A stretch of DNA of 23,405 bases from Lachnospiraceae bacterium (GCA_028694115.1 JAQUUB010000003.1:62898-86302); one strand, 5' to 3'; shown: positions 1 through 7,531, counted from the stretch's first letter. The notes: generated by a model not told the origin, from the sequence alone. Translations and numbers: made by a program.

Positions 1-704
1 TCCCAGTCAAATTTTCCTCCATCAACAATAACACCACCAATTGTTGTTCCATGTCCGCCAATAAATTTTGTAGCAGAATGTACAACGATATCAGCACCAT
101 ATTCAATAGGTCTAATTAAATATGGAGTTCCAAATGTATTATCAATCACTAGTGGAAGTTTATTTTCATGTGCAACATCGGCGATTGCTTTAATATCTAC
201 TACATTTGAATTTGGATTACCAAGTGTCTCAATAAAGATTGCTTTTGTATGATTCTGAATTGCATTTCTCACTTCATTCAAATTATTCGCATCTACAAAT
301 GTTGTAGTAATCCCATATTGTGTTAATGTATGTGCTAATAAATTATAGGTTCCACCATAAATTGTTTTCGAAGCTACAATATGATCCCCTGCCTGAGCAA
401 GATTTTCAAATGTATATGCAATTGCGGCTGCTCCTGATGCAACTGCGAGCGCTGCGACTCCTCCTTCTAATGCTGCAATTCTTTGTTCAAAAATATCTTC
501 CGTTGGATTAGTTAATCTTCCATAGATATTCCCTGCATCACTAAGCCCAAATCTAGCTGCTGCATGTTCACTATTATGAAATACATAAGATGATGTTTGA
601 TAAATAGGAACTGCTCTTGCACCAGTTGCTAAATCTGGTGTTTCCTGACCTACATGAAGCTGTTTTGTTTCAAATTTAAAATTTCTTTCTTTTATTGTAC
701 TCAT
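1..704 (-). CDS. metY: O-acetylhomoserine sulfhydrylase (MetY/CysD-like), N-terminal part, cut by window edge
   Basis: PLP enzyme of the Cys/Met metabolism family; it would convert O-acetylhomoserine and sulfide to homocysteine in the cytosol. I translated it from ATG at 704, preceded by GGAGG eight bases upstream; 234 residues are visible and the frame runs off the left edge without a stop. The family usually has about 425 residues, so roughly the N-terminal 55% is present. Visible family signatures: YGRLTNPT at about 61-68, the VIDNTF segment with the cofactor-binding Asp at 188, and [10 protein letters not shown] with the Schiff-base lysine at 213. It is separated from the upstream antiporter gene by a strong terminator, so it is probably its own transcription unit, with a leader of up to about 180 nt. 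The early motifs favour the O-acetylhomoserine branch over cystathionine synthases, but the C-terminal half cannot be checked. Confidence 0.9.
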   Translation of the reverse strand, partial: MSTIKERNFKFETKQLHVGQETPDLATGARAVPIYQTSSYVFHNSEHAAARFGLSDAGNIYGRLTNPTEDIFEQRIAALEGGVAALAVASGAAAIAYTFENLAQAGDHIVASKTIYGGTYNLLAHTLTQYGITTTFVDANNLNEVRNAIQNHTKAIFIETLGNPNSNVVDIKAIADVAHENKLPLVIDNTFGTPYLIRPIEYGADIVVHSATKFIGGHGTTIGGVIVDGGKFDW

Positions 705-723
705 ATTGACCTCCATTCTATCG

Positions 724-766
724 ACAACCTGCAAACTTTTTAGTTCTTATTTTTCAGGCAGGTTGT
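724..766 (-). promoter_or_regulatory. stem-loop in the metY leader, just before the ribosome binding site
   Basis: A 9-bp perfect inverted repeat (ACAACCTGC at 724-732 with GCAGGTTGT at 758-766) encloses a smaller 4-bp hairpin (AACT-TTTT-AGTT, 734-745). It ends 19 nt before the start codon of metY and about 8 nt before its Shine-Dalgarno. It has no U-tract, so it is not an intrinsic terminator in the metY direction. I could not match it to the S-box (SAM-I) or T-box consensus. A translational control element is an inference. Confidence 0.4.
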
Positions 767-811
767 TATTCCTTCTTGTAAATAAATACTATCATGCAAT
801 TTATTCTTTGG

Positions 812-829
812 ATAATATTCAAATATTAT
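812..829. promoter_or_regulatory. AT-rich palindrome in the metY upstream region
   Basis: ATAATATT-CA-AATATTAT is a perfect inverted repeat about 110 nt upstream of the metY start and just below the terminator of the preceding gene. It could be an operator for a sulfur or methionine regulator, but the composition is so AT-rich that chance is quite possible. No convincing -35/-10 pair was found next to it. The rest of 705-887 shows nothing else I can name. Confidence 0.2.
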
Positions 830-887
830 TATCAGTTAAAGGCTCAGTCTATAGCAAATGAGCTCCTATAATTTTAAAAATGCATAC

Positions 888-939
888 AAAAAAGAAGCTG
901 TCACATCAACGAATTTAAAATCGTTTATGTAACAGCCTC
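888..939 (-). terminator. intrinsic terminator of the cation/proton antiporter gene
   Basis: On the minus strand a roughly 19-bp stem with G-U pairs and one or two bulges (GAGGCTGT... to ...ACAGCTTC, 894-939, loop about 8 nt) is followed directly by six U residues (888-893). It lies 26 nt past the stop codon of the antiporter gene at 965. Strong, canonical shape. Confidence 0.85.
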
Positions 940-964
940 ACTTGATATGTTATGATTATGAAAT

Positions 965-2245
965 TTACTTTTTCATTTCTTTTCTATAATCATCAATCTG
1001 TTCATAATTACTTGAAAATCCAGTATTTTCAGGAATCATGGTTTCAGCATTTGCTGGTTTAGAAACTCCAAACTTAAATACAGGTTTTAAAAGGATAGGT
1101 GTTATAATTGTTGTTATTACCACAACAAGAACTACAGGACCTAAGCAGCTGGCACTTAACAGTCCAAGACTTTGACCTTTGCTTGCAACGATCAGTGCAA
1201 CTTCACCTCTTGAAATCATTCCAACACCAATTCTTAATGCCTGATAATTCTTATAATGACAAAACTTTGCCCCAAGCCCACAACCTATAACTTTAGTTGC
1301 AACAGCTACCACCACTAATACAACAGCAAATCCAATTACAATCCCATTCATACCTGGCAAATTAACACTAAGTCCGATACTTGCAAAGAATATTGGGCTT
1401 AAATACAAATAGGACAGTACGTCAAACTTGGAAGCTAAATACTGAGACTTCTGTGTTGTGGAAATAATCAGTCCCGCAATAAATGCACCTGTAATATCTG
1501 CAACACCAAAATATCTTTCTGCAATGTAGGAAAGTAATAAGCAAAATACAAACGCAACAATGACATGTCTATGAAGTCCTCTTTCTGATTTCTCACTCCA
1601 GATTCCATAAACCTTGTGAAAAATAAGTCCTACAACGATTGCAAATACAAAGAATAAAGCTATTTTTAATAAAACAATTCCAATCTGTACGGATTTATCT
1701 GCCATACTTGTAATAATCGTCAATGCAACAATTCCAATAATATCATCAATAATTGCAGCACCTAAAATTGCATTTCCAGAACGAGTCTTTAATTTACCGA
1801 GCTCTTTTAACGTTTCTACCGTAATACTTACTGATGTTGCTGTCAAAATGACACCAATAAAAATGCTTTGTAAAGTTGCTGAAGACATTGTGGCAGCTTC
1901 CATTCTTCCAGGTTGAATAAATATTTTTCCAACCGCATAACCACCAATTAAGGGCAACACAACACCCATAAGTGCGATTACAAAAGATGCTTTTCCACTT
2001 CGTTTCAATTCTCCTATATCTGTTTCCATACCAGCACAAAACATTAGTATAATAACGCCAATTTCAGCTGTACTATGAATATAATCCGTTTGCGTAATAA
2101 TATTCAAACATGCTGGACCTAATAATAATCCTGCCAATAATGCCCCAACTACTTGTGGCATATGGAATTTCTTTGTTAACAACCCAAGTAACTTTGTACT
2201 AAGTAAAATCAATGCCAAATCCAATAAAAACTTATATGCGTCCAT
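965..2245 (-). CDS. CPA2-family cation/proton antiporter (KefB/NapA-like)
   Basis: Integral membrane antiporter of 426 residues exchanging Na+ or K+ for H+. About a dozen hydrophobic helices fill residues 5-395, followed by a short hydrophilic tail of about 35 residues. There is no RCK/TrkA-N domain, so it is the short form and not a full KefB/KefC. The CPA2 core is clear: MCAGMETD at about 69-76, ATSVSITVE at 136-144, and the ion-binding Asp pair in AAIIDDIIG (D167, D168). A double Asp is typical of electrogenic members such as NapA, while Asn-Asp is typical of electroneutral ones. The ATG at 2245 follows an ideal AGGAGG with 7-nt spacing. It is likely monocistronic, with a strong terminator downstream. 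The transported ion cannot be read from the sequence. Confidence 0.9.
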   Translation of the reverse strand: MDAYKFLLDLALILLSTKLLGLLTKKFHMPQVVGALLAGLLLGPACLNIITQTDYIHSTAEIGVIILMFCAGMETDIGELKRSGKASFVIALMGVVLPLIGGYAVGKIFIQPGRMEAATMSSATLQSIFIGVILTATSVSITVETLKELGKLKTRSGNAILGAAIIDDIIGIVALTIITSMADKSVQIGIVLLKIALFFVFAIVVGLIFHKVYGIWSEKSERGLHRHVIVAFVFCLLLSYIAERYFGVADITGAFIAGLIISTTQKSQYLASKFDVLSYLYLSPIFFASIGLSVNLPGMNGIVIGFAVVLVVVAVATKVIGCGLGAKFCHYKNYQALRIGVGMISRGEVALIVASKGQSLGLLSASCLGPVVLVVVITTIITPILLKPVFKFGVSKPANAETMIPENTGFSSNYEQIDDYRKEMKK

Positions 2246-2348
2246 CTTTTGTCCTCCTAAAACTTACTCTTTTTTCATATCTTAACGCAATCTTAACATT
2301 CTAAACTACGATATGATTGCATAAATATATAGTTTATTCTTGGTATTA

Positions 2349-2849
2349 TTATAATCTTTGTTTCATATAATCCACTAGTTCTTCTATATTTTTTATATCC
2401 GTATGATCAAAAGAAGTTCCTAAAACATTCTGCATATACAAATCTTGCTCTGTTTTATTCTCTTTTTTTACGATTGACTTCTTGATCATTTTTAAAATGG
2501 ATCTCTTTATAAAACCTAATTTTTCAAATTGAAATCCACCCTCCATGTAAAAAAATGGTAGATTATTTATATGATTCATTTCTATCATTGCGTCTTTTAT
2601 TTCTTTTGATTTCTTCGAAGATCCCACACCAAATATGCATAACTCTTTTACTGGCATCTTTCGAATCTTATCTAGACCAACAATCATATTGCCCATAATC
2701 CATCCACCATAAATGACATGATCATAGCTTGCTACCATCTGTTCATTTACTTGTTTCATTGGTTTCACTTCGCAATCTAAGGCTGTTCCAATCCATTCTG
2801 CATACTTCTTAGTAAAACCGGTTTCGCTCTGATATACTACTATTCTCAA
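2349..2849 (-). CDS. flavodoxin-like protein (flavodoxin_5-type), TTG start
   Basis: Soluble protein of 166 residues with a flavodoxin fold. The N-terminal strand and phosphate loop read VVYQSETGFTKKYAEWI (residues 4-20), matching the TGxTxxxA FMN-phosphate loop. A second loop, VIYGGWIMG (about 45-53), sits where the flavin ring is bound, followed by FGVGSSKKS near 73-81. The start is TTG at 2849, with GGGGG seven bases upstream; no ATG fits better. The C-terminal third is basic (KRSILKMIKKSIVKKENK), as in protoporphyrinogen-oxidase-like (HemG-type) flavodoxins, but that function is not shown. It has its own good promoter at 2940-2968 and is separated from the other two flavodoxin genes by a terminator hairpin, so it is probably independent of the MarR circuit. 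Confidence 0.8.
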   Translation of the reverse strand: MRIVVYQSETGFTKKYAEWIGTALDCEVKPMKQVNEQMVASYDHVIYGGWIMGNMIVGLDKIRKMPVKELCIFGVGSSKKSKEIKDAMIEMNHINNLPFFYMEGGFQFEKLGFIKRSILKMIKKSIVKKENKTEQDLYMQNVLGTSFDHTDIKNIEELVDYMKQRL

Positions 2850-2939
2850 ATATATTCCCCCTTTAAATTCTAATCCATTGCTAAAACTGCTTGGAATAAT
2901 CTTACATGACCGGCTTTCTTTTGCTTAATTGCATTTTGT

Positions 2940-2968
2940 AATATATTCCTTATTTTCATCAATGTCAA
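2940..2968 (-). promoter_or_regulatory. sigma-A promoter for the flavodoxin gene at 2349-2849
   Basis: Minus strand TTGACA (2963-2968), exact 17-bp spacer, TATATT (2940-2945). The predicted start near 2933 leaves a leader of about 84 nt before the TTG start. No riboswitch shape was seen in that leader. Confidence 0.7.
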
Positions 2969-2991
2969 GATTTATTTATTATTCATAGGCA

Positions 2992-3035
2992 ATAAAATTC
3001 CTTATTCTACTTCATTGTAGAATAAGGAATTTTAT
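2992..3035. terminator. perfect 19-bp stem-loop, probable bidirectional terminator
   Basis: Perfect inverted repeat 2992-3010 / 3017-3035 with a 6-nt loop. The stem ends in AAAATT/AATTTT, so a U-run is built into the 3' arm on either strand. It lies 52 nt after the stop of the membrane-anchored flavodoxin gene (3088) and would end that transcript. The U-tract beyond the stem is short, so efficiency is uncertain. Confidence 0.65.
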
Positions 3036-3087
3036 TTATCTATTCCTGTGTTTAATCCAATACTACTATTGTATTGACTTTACTATT

Positions 3088-3669
3088 TTACTCCCAGTCT
3101 GTCAATGTTTTATCAATATAGTTTTCAAAAGTTACTCTTTCATCAATTTTGCATTTTGTTTTAACTATATTGTTTTTTTCACTAACCCATGTGTTCATCT
3201 CATCAATTTCAGTGGTATTTTCTACCGGAGCTGAACCAATCGAATATAGAAGAAGATTCTTGTTCTCAATCGGATTACGTGTCACATAATCCTTTAAAAC
3301 AGGAGATACTTTTCCCGCATAAATAGGTGAGCCAAGCGCTATTACATCATACTTTTCCCAGTCATAAACTAATTCCTTTGTAGGACAATTTATTGTAACC
3401 GTATATCCATGATCTACCATAATCTGTGCAACTGACATTGATACTTCTTTTGCTGTATCATGTTTTGACGGCTCATAAATCAGTAGTGCTGTCTTTTCAC
3501 CTTTCCCAAGAACTGTCTCCTCCATTGTGTACTCTTTATTAATACAGGAAACTGTTGATTGAAGAATTCCTACGCCCACCGCTATGGCTATTAAAAATAT
3601 TCCTAAAATGCTAAGTATTATCTTCTTAATAACACCTTTTCTCTTAACCTTTTCTTTGCTGTTATCCAT
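3088..3669 (-). CDS. membrane-anchored flavodoxin-domain protein
   Basis: 193 residues: a basic N-terminus (KEKVKRKGVIKK), one membrane helix at about 16-36, then a flavodoxin-like domain from about 58 to the end. The domain shows the first strand and loop ALLIYEPSKHDTAKEV (61-76) and the flavin-loop segment ALGSPIYAG near 111-119, followed by YSIGSAPVE. The phosphate loop is less canonical than in soluble flavodoxins (SKHDTA). By the positive-inside rule the basic N-terminus would be cytosolic and the flavodoxin domain outside, unless the helix is a cleaved signal. An extracytoplasmic flavodoxin would be unusual. The ATG at 3669 has AAAGGAG nearby. It lies 51 nt behind the soluble flavodoxin gene at 3721-4131, probably in one MarR-controlled unit. 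Confidence 0.75.
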   Translation of the reverse strand: MDNSKEKVKRKGVIKKIILSILGIFLIAIAVGVGILQSTVSCINKEYTMEETVLGKGEKTALLIYEPSKHDTAKEVSMSVAQIMVDHGYTVTINCPTKELVYDWEKYDVIALGSPIYAGKVSPVLKDYVTRNPIENKNLLLYSIGSAPVENTTEIDEMNTWVSEKNNIVKTKCKIDERVTFENYIDKTLTDWE

Positions 3670-3720
3670 GTGAAATCTCCTTTTCTATAACCTGTTCTTT
3701 GTTGTATTCATACAATTTTT

Positions 3721-4131
3721 TTAAATAAAACTCATTGCAAAGCTTCTCGCTTGCTGAAAATCCTTATCATCAGGTAGGTTTTTAATGGAAAATAAAAACA
3801 TTTTTCCTTTACAGCAAAATGTCTTTTCTTCTAAATTTAGTCCTTTCTTTCTAATTTCCTCCTTCAATTTCTCTGACTGGTCTATGCCAGAACCGCACGT
3901 CATAAAAAGCACTACTTTTTTTATTTTTGTTGGATTTAATGTTTTTATAAAATCTTTTACTTCTTTTGGAACATCTCCGGCGTAAATCCCGAATCCCAAA
4001 AAGAGGATGTCAGCTTCATCAATTTTTTTCGACCCATCAATTTTTATTGGCTTAATATGTAAAGCTTCTCCCATTACCTCTGCTATTTTTTTTGTGTTCT
4101 TTTTACTTTTGAATGCAATTTCAACCTTCAT
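3721..4131 (-). CDS. small flavodoxin-like protein, MarR-linked
   Basis: 136-residue soluble protein with a flavodoxin fold: VEIAFKSKKNTKKIAEVM at the N-terminus carries the FMN-phosphate loop, FLGFGIYAGDVP the second flavin loop, and FMTCGSG the third. I chose the ATG at 4131 because AAAGGT lies about six bases upstream; the in-frame ATG at 4149 has no ribosome binding site. It is slightly shorter than classic flavodoxins (140-175). A GTAAC-N2-GTTAC palindrome identical in layout to the one at the marR promoter lies 50 nt upstream, so repression by the adjacent MarR protein is likely. The redox partner is unknown. Confidence 0.8.
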   Translation of the reverse strand: MKVEIAFKSKKNTKKIAEVMGEALHIKPIKIDGSKKIDEADILFLGFGIYAGDVPKEVKDFIKTLNPTKIKKVVLFMTCGSGIDQSEKLKEEIRKKGLNLEEKTFCCKGKMFLFSIKNLPDDKDFQQARSFAMSFI

Positions 4132-4174
4132 TTTGATACCTTTCTGCATGCATCAACATGCTTATAAATAAATT

Positions 4175-4192
4175 AGTTTAGTAACTTGTTAC
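4175..4192 (-). promoter_or_regulatory. MarR operator abutting a -10 box, upstream of the flavodoxin pair
   Basis: GTAACTTGTTAC (4181-4192) directly adjoins a minus-strand -10-like TAAACT (4175-4180), the same geometry as at the marR promoter. The -35 position (4198-4203) is poor (AAAACC), so the promoter is weaker or activator-dependent, or transcription partly comes through from marR. Confidence 0.6.
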
Positions 4193-4207
4193 CTATTGGT
4201 TTTTTTT

Positions 4208-4227
4208 AATAGGCTTTTCAGCCTATT
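4208..4227. other. stem-loop overlapping the marR stop codon
   Basis: Perfect 8-bp stem AATAGGCT / AGCCTATT with a 4-nt loop, covering the marR stop codon (4223-4225). In the marR transcript it is followed by eight A residues, not U residues, so it is not a terminator for marR. On the plus strand it is followed by TCTTTTTTT and would stop antisense transcription. Confidence 0.45.
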
Positions 4228-4705
4228 TCTTTTTTTGAAAATACTTATCTAATACATCAATTCCCCTCGAAAGCTTTAATATGCCATTAAAAAATTCATC
4301 AATCTGTTCATCAGAAAACTCACCAAACAAATGCTTCATAACATTTTCTGTTTCTGACTCCATTGTAGCCGAAAGTATTTTATACTTCTCAGTTAACTCT
4401 ATACACAAAAATCGCTTATCCTTTAAATCGCTATGCAGTACAATATAACCCTTCTTCTCTAAAATAACTGCAATCTTCTTGACGTTCTGTCTAGAACACC
4501 CCATCAGTTCTCCAACAGCTGTCAGAGTTGGTGGTTCTGTAAATGAACTTGCAATTGCGAGAAGTAACCATTGTTTACTACTCACATCACCATTATTTCG
4601 ATCAAATGCTGTCTGGAGTTTATTCGCTTCAATAAAAACTGCCGAAAATATTAATCGCTTTTTCCAAAGTGTATCAGTGCCTAGTGATTCTAAACTTACA
4701 CTCAT
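4223..4705 (-). CDS. MarR-family transcriptional repressor
   Basis: 160 residues with the MarR winged helix-turn-helix between about 40 and 115. The helix pair (LTAVGELMGCSRQNVKKIAVILEKKG) is followed by a wing with the family-typical DxKDKR (SDLKDKRF) and LTEKYK. Dimerization helices flank it. The ATG at 4705 has GGAGG with 6-nt spacing. Its own promoter carries the palindrome GTAACTAGTTAC inside the 17-bp spacer, and a second copy precedes the flavodoxin gene downstream. Autorepression plus control of the flavodoxin pair is therefore the natural reading. The cysteine in the recognition region (GCSRQN) could in principle sense oxidation, but a single Cys is weak evidence. The inducer is unknown. 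Confidence 0.88.
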   Translation of the reverse strand: MSVSLESLGTDTLWKKRLIFSAVFIEANKLQTAFDRNNGDVSSKQWLLLAIASSFTEPPTLTAVGELMGCSRQNVKKIAVILEKKGYIVLHSDLKDKRFLCIELTEKYKILSATMESETENVMKHLFGEFSDEQIDEFFNGILKLSRGIDVLDKYFQKKK

Positions 4706-4734
4706 GATATCCTCCTAACTATTCAACTATTATC

Positions 4735-4763
4735 AGTATAGTAACTAGTTACTTATATGTCAA
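4735..4763 (-). promoter_or_regulatory. marR promoter with operator in the spacer
   Basis: Minus strand TTGACA (4758-4763), exact 17-bp spacer, TATACT (4735-4740), then GGAGG and the marR ATG 30 nt downstream of the -10. The spacer contains the perfect 12-bp palindrome GTAACTAGTTAC (4741-4752), flanked by TA on both sides. A repressor there would block RNA polymerase directly. The promoter begins only 13 nt after the stop codon of the upstream gene at 4777, with no terminator between. Confidence 0.85.
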
Positions 4764-4776
4764 GTAGTTTTTTTGA

Positions 4777-5394
4777 TTAGAACTTGTAATTTTTAGAACT
4801 AAGGAACGAAACGACAGTTGCATTCCCATATTTTTCAAGCATATCGTCTATGTAAGTAGAATCTTTTACTATCTGCTCTCCATTCTCCTGGTTATAATAT
4901 GTGTAAGTAACATCTCCATTTGTATCAAATGTTTCACTTGCATATTCTGTCTCAACTAGCTGCTTCTTCACATTATCTACTACATATCTTGCAACAAAAT
5001 GACCTCCTGCGGAATAAATACCCTCTTGGTCATAGCAAATCGGATATGCCGTCCCTGCCGATTCTATATGACCAATTTTCTGTGTTTTTCCATCCCATGT
5101 AGCATAGACATCGCACCAAATGCCTGCTTTTATGTCTTCATAGTCATAGGTTGCATCTGTTACAAGTAAAATAGGTGAAGTGCTATTTGGAACTTCAACA
5201 TAAGCATAGAACTGGTCTTGCGTCAAAGACAGCGTCCCTGCTGTTTCATTTTGCTTCGGGTTGGTAAAAAGTAAGAAGGATACCCCTATTACTATTACTA
5301 TTACTATTGCAATGATCATTGCCCCAAATATTGGTTTCTTATAATTTAAATTATTTTTTACCCTATACTTTGCATCTCTTTCACCATATGGCAT
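4777..5394 (-). CDS. single-pass membrane protein of unknown function, last gene of the mrp-like operon
   Basis: I do not recognise this protein. Start chosen at ATG 5394 (GGGAGG eight bases upstream), not the ATG at 5412; this gives 205 residues. Residues 1-21 are polar and basic, 22-44 form one membrane helix (very Ile/Val rich), and 45-205 form a soluble domain that should lie outside the cell. The soluble part is rich in Tyr, Thr, Asp and Val, suggesting a beta-rich fold, with two Cys (about 123 and 149 counted from the first Met of the longer frame). The motif DVYATWDGKTQKIGHI resembles a small beta-barrel (OB/SH3-like), which is only an impression. It starts 42 nt after the NuoL-like gene, in the same direction and without a terminator, so it may be an accessory subunit of the antiporter complex. 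Confidence 0.6.
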   Translation of the reverse strand: MPYGERDAKYRVKNNLNYKKPIFGAMIIAIVIVIVIGVSFLLFTNPKQNETAGTLSLTQDQFYAYVEVPNSTSPILLVTDATYDYEDIKAGIWCDVYATWDGKTQKIGHIESAGTAYPICYDQEGIYSAGGHFVARYVVDNVKKQLVETEYASETFDTNGDVTYTYYNQENGEQIVKDSTYIDDMLEKYGNATVVSFLSSKNYKF

Positions 5395-5436
5395 TGAACC
5401 AACCTCCCTCATATTAATACCCTTATTTTATTCATG

Positions 5437-7512
5437 TTACACTGCATGAACATTTAGAACAGATAACAGATACAGGAGCGTAATAATAAGTCCAATGCAA
5501 AACAAAAGTAATCCAAAGGATACGCTCTTTGATACAAGTCTTGAAGTTCTAGTGAGCTCAAGATAGCCAACTGCTGTCCACTTTGTAAACGACTCTTTAA
5601 TTGGACGTTTACGATAGATTGTCTTATTCAACAGAAATGTAACTCCATCCAGTACCACACCAATTGCATGAGTAACATAATTCCCATAAGATATGGGTTT
5701 CTTTGGCTGTGCTTCTCTAAATATTGTCTTCTGTAGCAATATTACAATTCCATCAACAAGTCTATCAAAAATCCGAAAAATAAAACCAAATATAAAAGGA
5801 AGCATATGTTGGATCACTGGTCGATAAATAAGATTTTCTAAATCAATCCAGTCTCTCCAAAGGTTTACATAATATTTTTTTCCCTGTTCATCCCTTTTCA
5901 TTAGTAAGGTTCGAATTATAAAAAAGTAAATAATGATACCTATTGCAATCGAAATTACTCCTCCTGTCAAATTTTCAAAAGATAGATAATGCACCTCATA
6001 CTCTGGTGATTTTCCATGCAGAAAACCTTGTGCAAGGTCAGCAACTTTATTCATTGTAATACTGGGTGATAATCCTATAATGGAAAGTAAAATTGCTGAT
6101 GATACAAGTGCAAATGCAGTTTGTACATTCATATATTTCCCATTACTAGCATCCATTGCACCTTGATTATCATTTTTCTCTATAAATAATGCAACAAAGA
6201 TCTTCATCATATAAGCAACCGTCAACCCACCAGTAAATAAGAAAATCCCTTCTACTACTTTTATAAAATCAAAGGCATCCGTTCCAATTACTAATTCTGC
6301 ATATTCTACAATACTTTCATGGAGTAAGGTTTTGCTCACATAACCGCTCCAAAGTGGAATTCCCCCAATAGCAAGTGCTCCCATTAAAAAAGAGAAAAAT
6401 AGTAGCGGTTTTTTACGACCAAAACCTCTGATTTTATTTAAGTCAAGTTGATGCAGGTTAAAATATACAACGCCTGCTGCCATAAACAGTACCAGCTTGA
6501 TGAAAGAATGATTCACCATATGAAGAATTGTTCCCCTTACCGCCAGTGAATTTTCATTCCCTAATAGACCCTGCATTCCAATTCCCACTAAAATGAATCC
6601 AATTTGTGATACGGAAGAGCATGCTAATGTCCTTTTTAAGTTAATACTAAAGACTGCTAATAAAGCACCTAAGAACATAGTAACAACTCCAAGTGTGAGA
6701 ATCACCATTCCAAAGGCCATATCATGTAAGAAAATATTACAACTGATAACTAGAATTCCAAAGATACCTGATTTTGTTAAAATACCCGATAGCAATGCGG
6801 AGGCTGGTGCTGGAGCAACCGAATGAGCTTTGGGTAACCAGATATGAAGTGGAAACATACCTGCTTTTGCTCCAAATCCAAAAAGCATGCAGCCACCCGC
6901 AATATAGAGTGTGGTTTTATCTTTGCAAGCCTTACAGGCAACGAAAAGCTCCTCCATATTTAAGGTTCCAACCGCATGAAATAAAAGGAAAAGACCCATC
7001 AGCATTACCATACCTCCAATTACCGCTATTGCTAAGTAAGTTTCTGCTGCAAAAAGTGATTCCTTTTTCTCGTCATGAGCAACCCATACATAAGAAGTAA
7101 ACGACATAATTTCAAAGAAAATAAATGTGGTATACAAATCTGCTGATAAAAATACGCCTATGGTAGCACCTAACGTTATTAATAAAAAGAAATAATATCG
7201 ATTACGATTGCGATAGTGCTTAAAATACTCTTTCGAAAAGATTGTGGTCATCATCCACATAAATGATGCAATTAGCCCATATAGAAAACGAAATCCATCT
7301 AATTGAAAGGATAATCCCCTACCACAGAAATTATCCATTTGATAGGTAATCTCTGCACCAGATATTGTTTGTATCCCTAATAGTAATATTCCTGCAAACT
7401 CTATGATTGTAATACTATTTGCAAAATAATCCCTTGCAGTTTTACTCTTTTTTCCGATTAGGTAGGCAATCAGTGCTCCTACCATTGGAAATGTCACTAG
7501 ACCTAATATCAA
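5437..7512 (-). CDS. NuoL/MrpA-like proton-translocating antiporter subunit with long C-terminal extension
   Basis: 691-residue membrane protein of the proton-conducting transporter family (complex I ND5 / Mrp / Mbh). The core carries the expected residues: Glu134 in IFFEIMS (TM5), Lys216 in GFGAKAGMFPLH (TM7), Lys247 in LTKSG (TM8), His335/Lys339 in HSFIKL, and Lys394 in GYVSK (TM12). The N-terminal contact motif LDGFRFLYG (about 71-79) fits the NuoL/MrpA side. After about residue 520 comes a 170-residue extension with a long amphipathic stretch and a final helix, and two similar segments (DGIVILLQKTIF near 587 and DGVTFLLNKTIY near 622). It starts at TTG 7512 with GGGAGG seven bases before. 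It lacks the MrpA C-terminal domain, which is encoded separately in this operon (13513-13776 and the fused 12546-13532 gene). Confidence 0.87.
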   Translation of the reverse strand: MILGLVTFPMVGALIAYLIGKKSKTARDYFANSITIIEFAGILLLGIQTISGAEITYQMDNFCGRGLSFQLDGFRFLYGLIASFMWMMTTIFSKEYFKHYRNRNRYYFFLLITLGATIGVFLSADLYTTFIFFEIMSFTSYVWVAHDEKKESLFAAETYLAIAVIGGMVMLMGLFLLFHAVGTLNMEELFVACKACKDKTTLYIAGGCMLFGFGAKAGMFPLHIWLPKAHSVAPAPASALLSGILTKSGIFGILVISCNIFLHDMAFGMVILTLGVVTMFLGALLAVFSINLKRTLACSSVSQIGFILVGIGMQGLLGNENSLAVRGTILHMVNHSFIKLVLFMAAGVVYFNLHQLDLNKIRGFGRKKPLLFFSFLMGALAIGGIPLWSGYVSKTLLHESIVEYAELVIGTDAFDFIKVVEGIFLFTGGLTVAYMMKIFVALFIEKNDNQGAMDASNGKYMNVQTAFALVSSAILLSIIGLSPSITMNKVADLAQGFLHGKSPEYEVHYLSFENLTGGVISIAIGIIIYFFIIRTLLMKRDEQGKKYYVNLWRDWIDLENLIYRPVIQHMLPFIFGFIFRIFDRLVDGIVILLQKTIFREAQPKKPISYGNYVTHAIGVVLDGVTFLLNKTIYRKRPIKESFTKWTAVGYLELTRTSRLVSKSVSFGLLLFCIGLIITLLYLLSVLNVHAV

Positions 7513-7531
7513 TTTCTAACCTCCCTTCTTT

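Noticed and set aside
320..511. Plus-strand open frame opposite metY, and similar plus-strand frames opposite the other genes (for example 4479-4718, 6774-7100, 15372-15749).
   Set aside because: No ribosome binding sites, low-complexity products and complete overlap with well supported minus-strand genes; they are antisense shadows.
705..890. SAM riboswitch or T-box upstream of metY.
   Set aside because: I looked for the S-box core and the T-box sequence on the minus strand and found neither; only the short hairpin and AT palindrome are present.
2870..2959. A 29-codon minus-strand reading frame (ATG near 2958, stop near 2871) with a basic, amphipathic product.
   Set aside because: It has no ribosome binding site, and its start lies inside the spacer of the promoter at 2940-2968, so that promoter could not transcribe it. 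Probably chance.
3702..3715. TTGTAT-TC-ATACAA palindrome between the two MarR-linked flavodoxin genes.
   Set aside because: It does not resemble the MarR operator and has no promoter around it; too short and AT-rich to support as a site.
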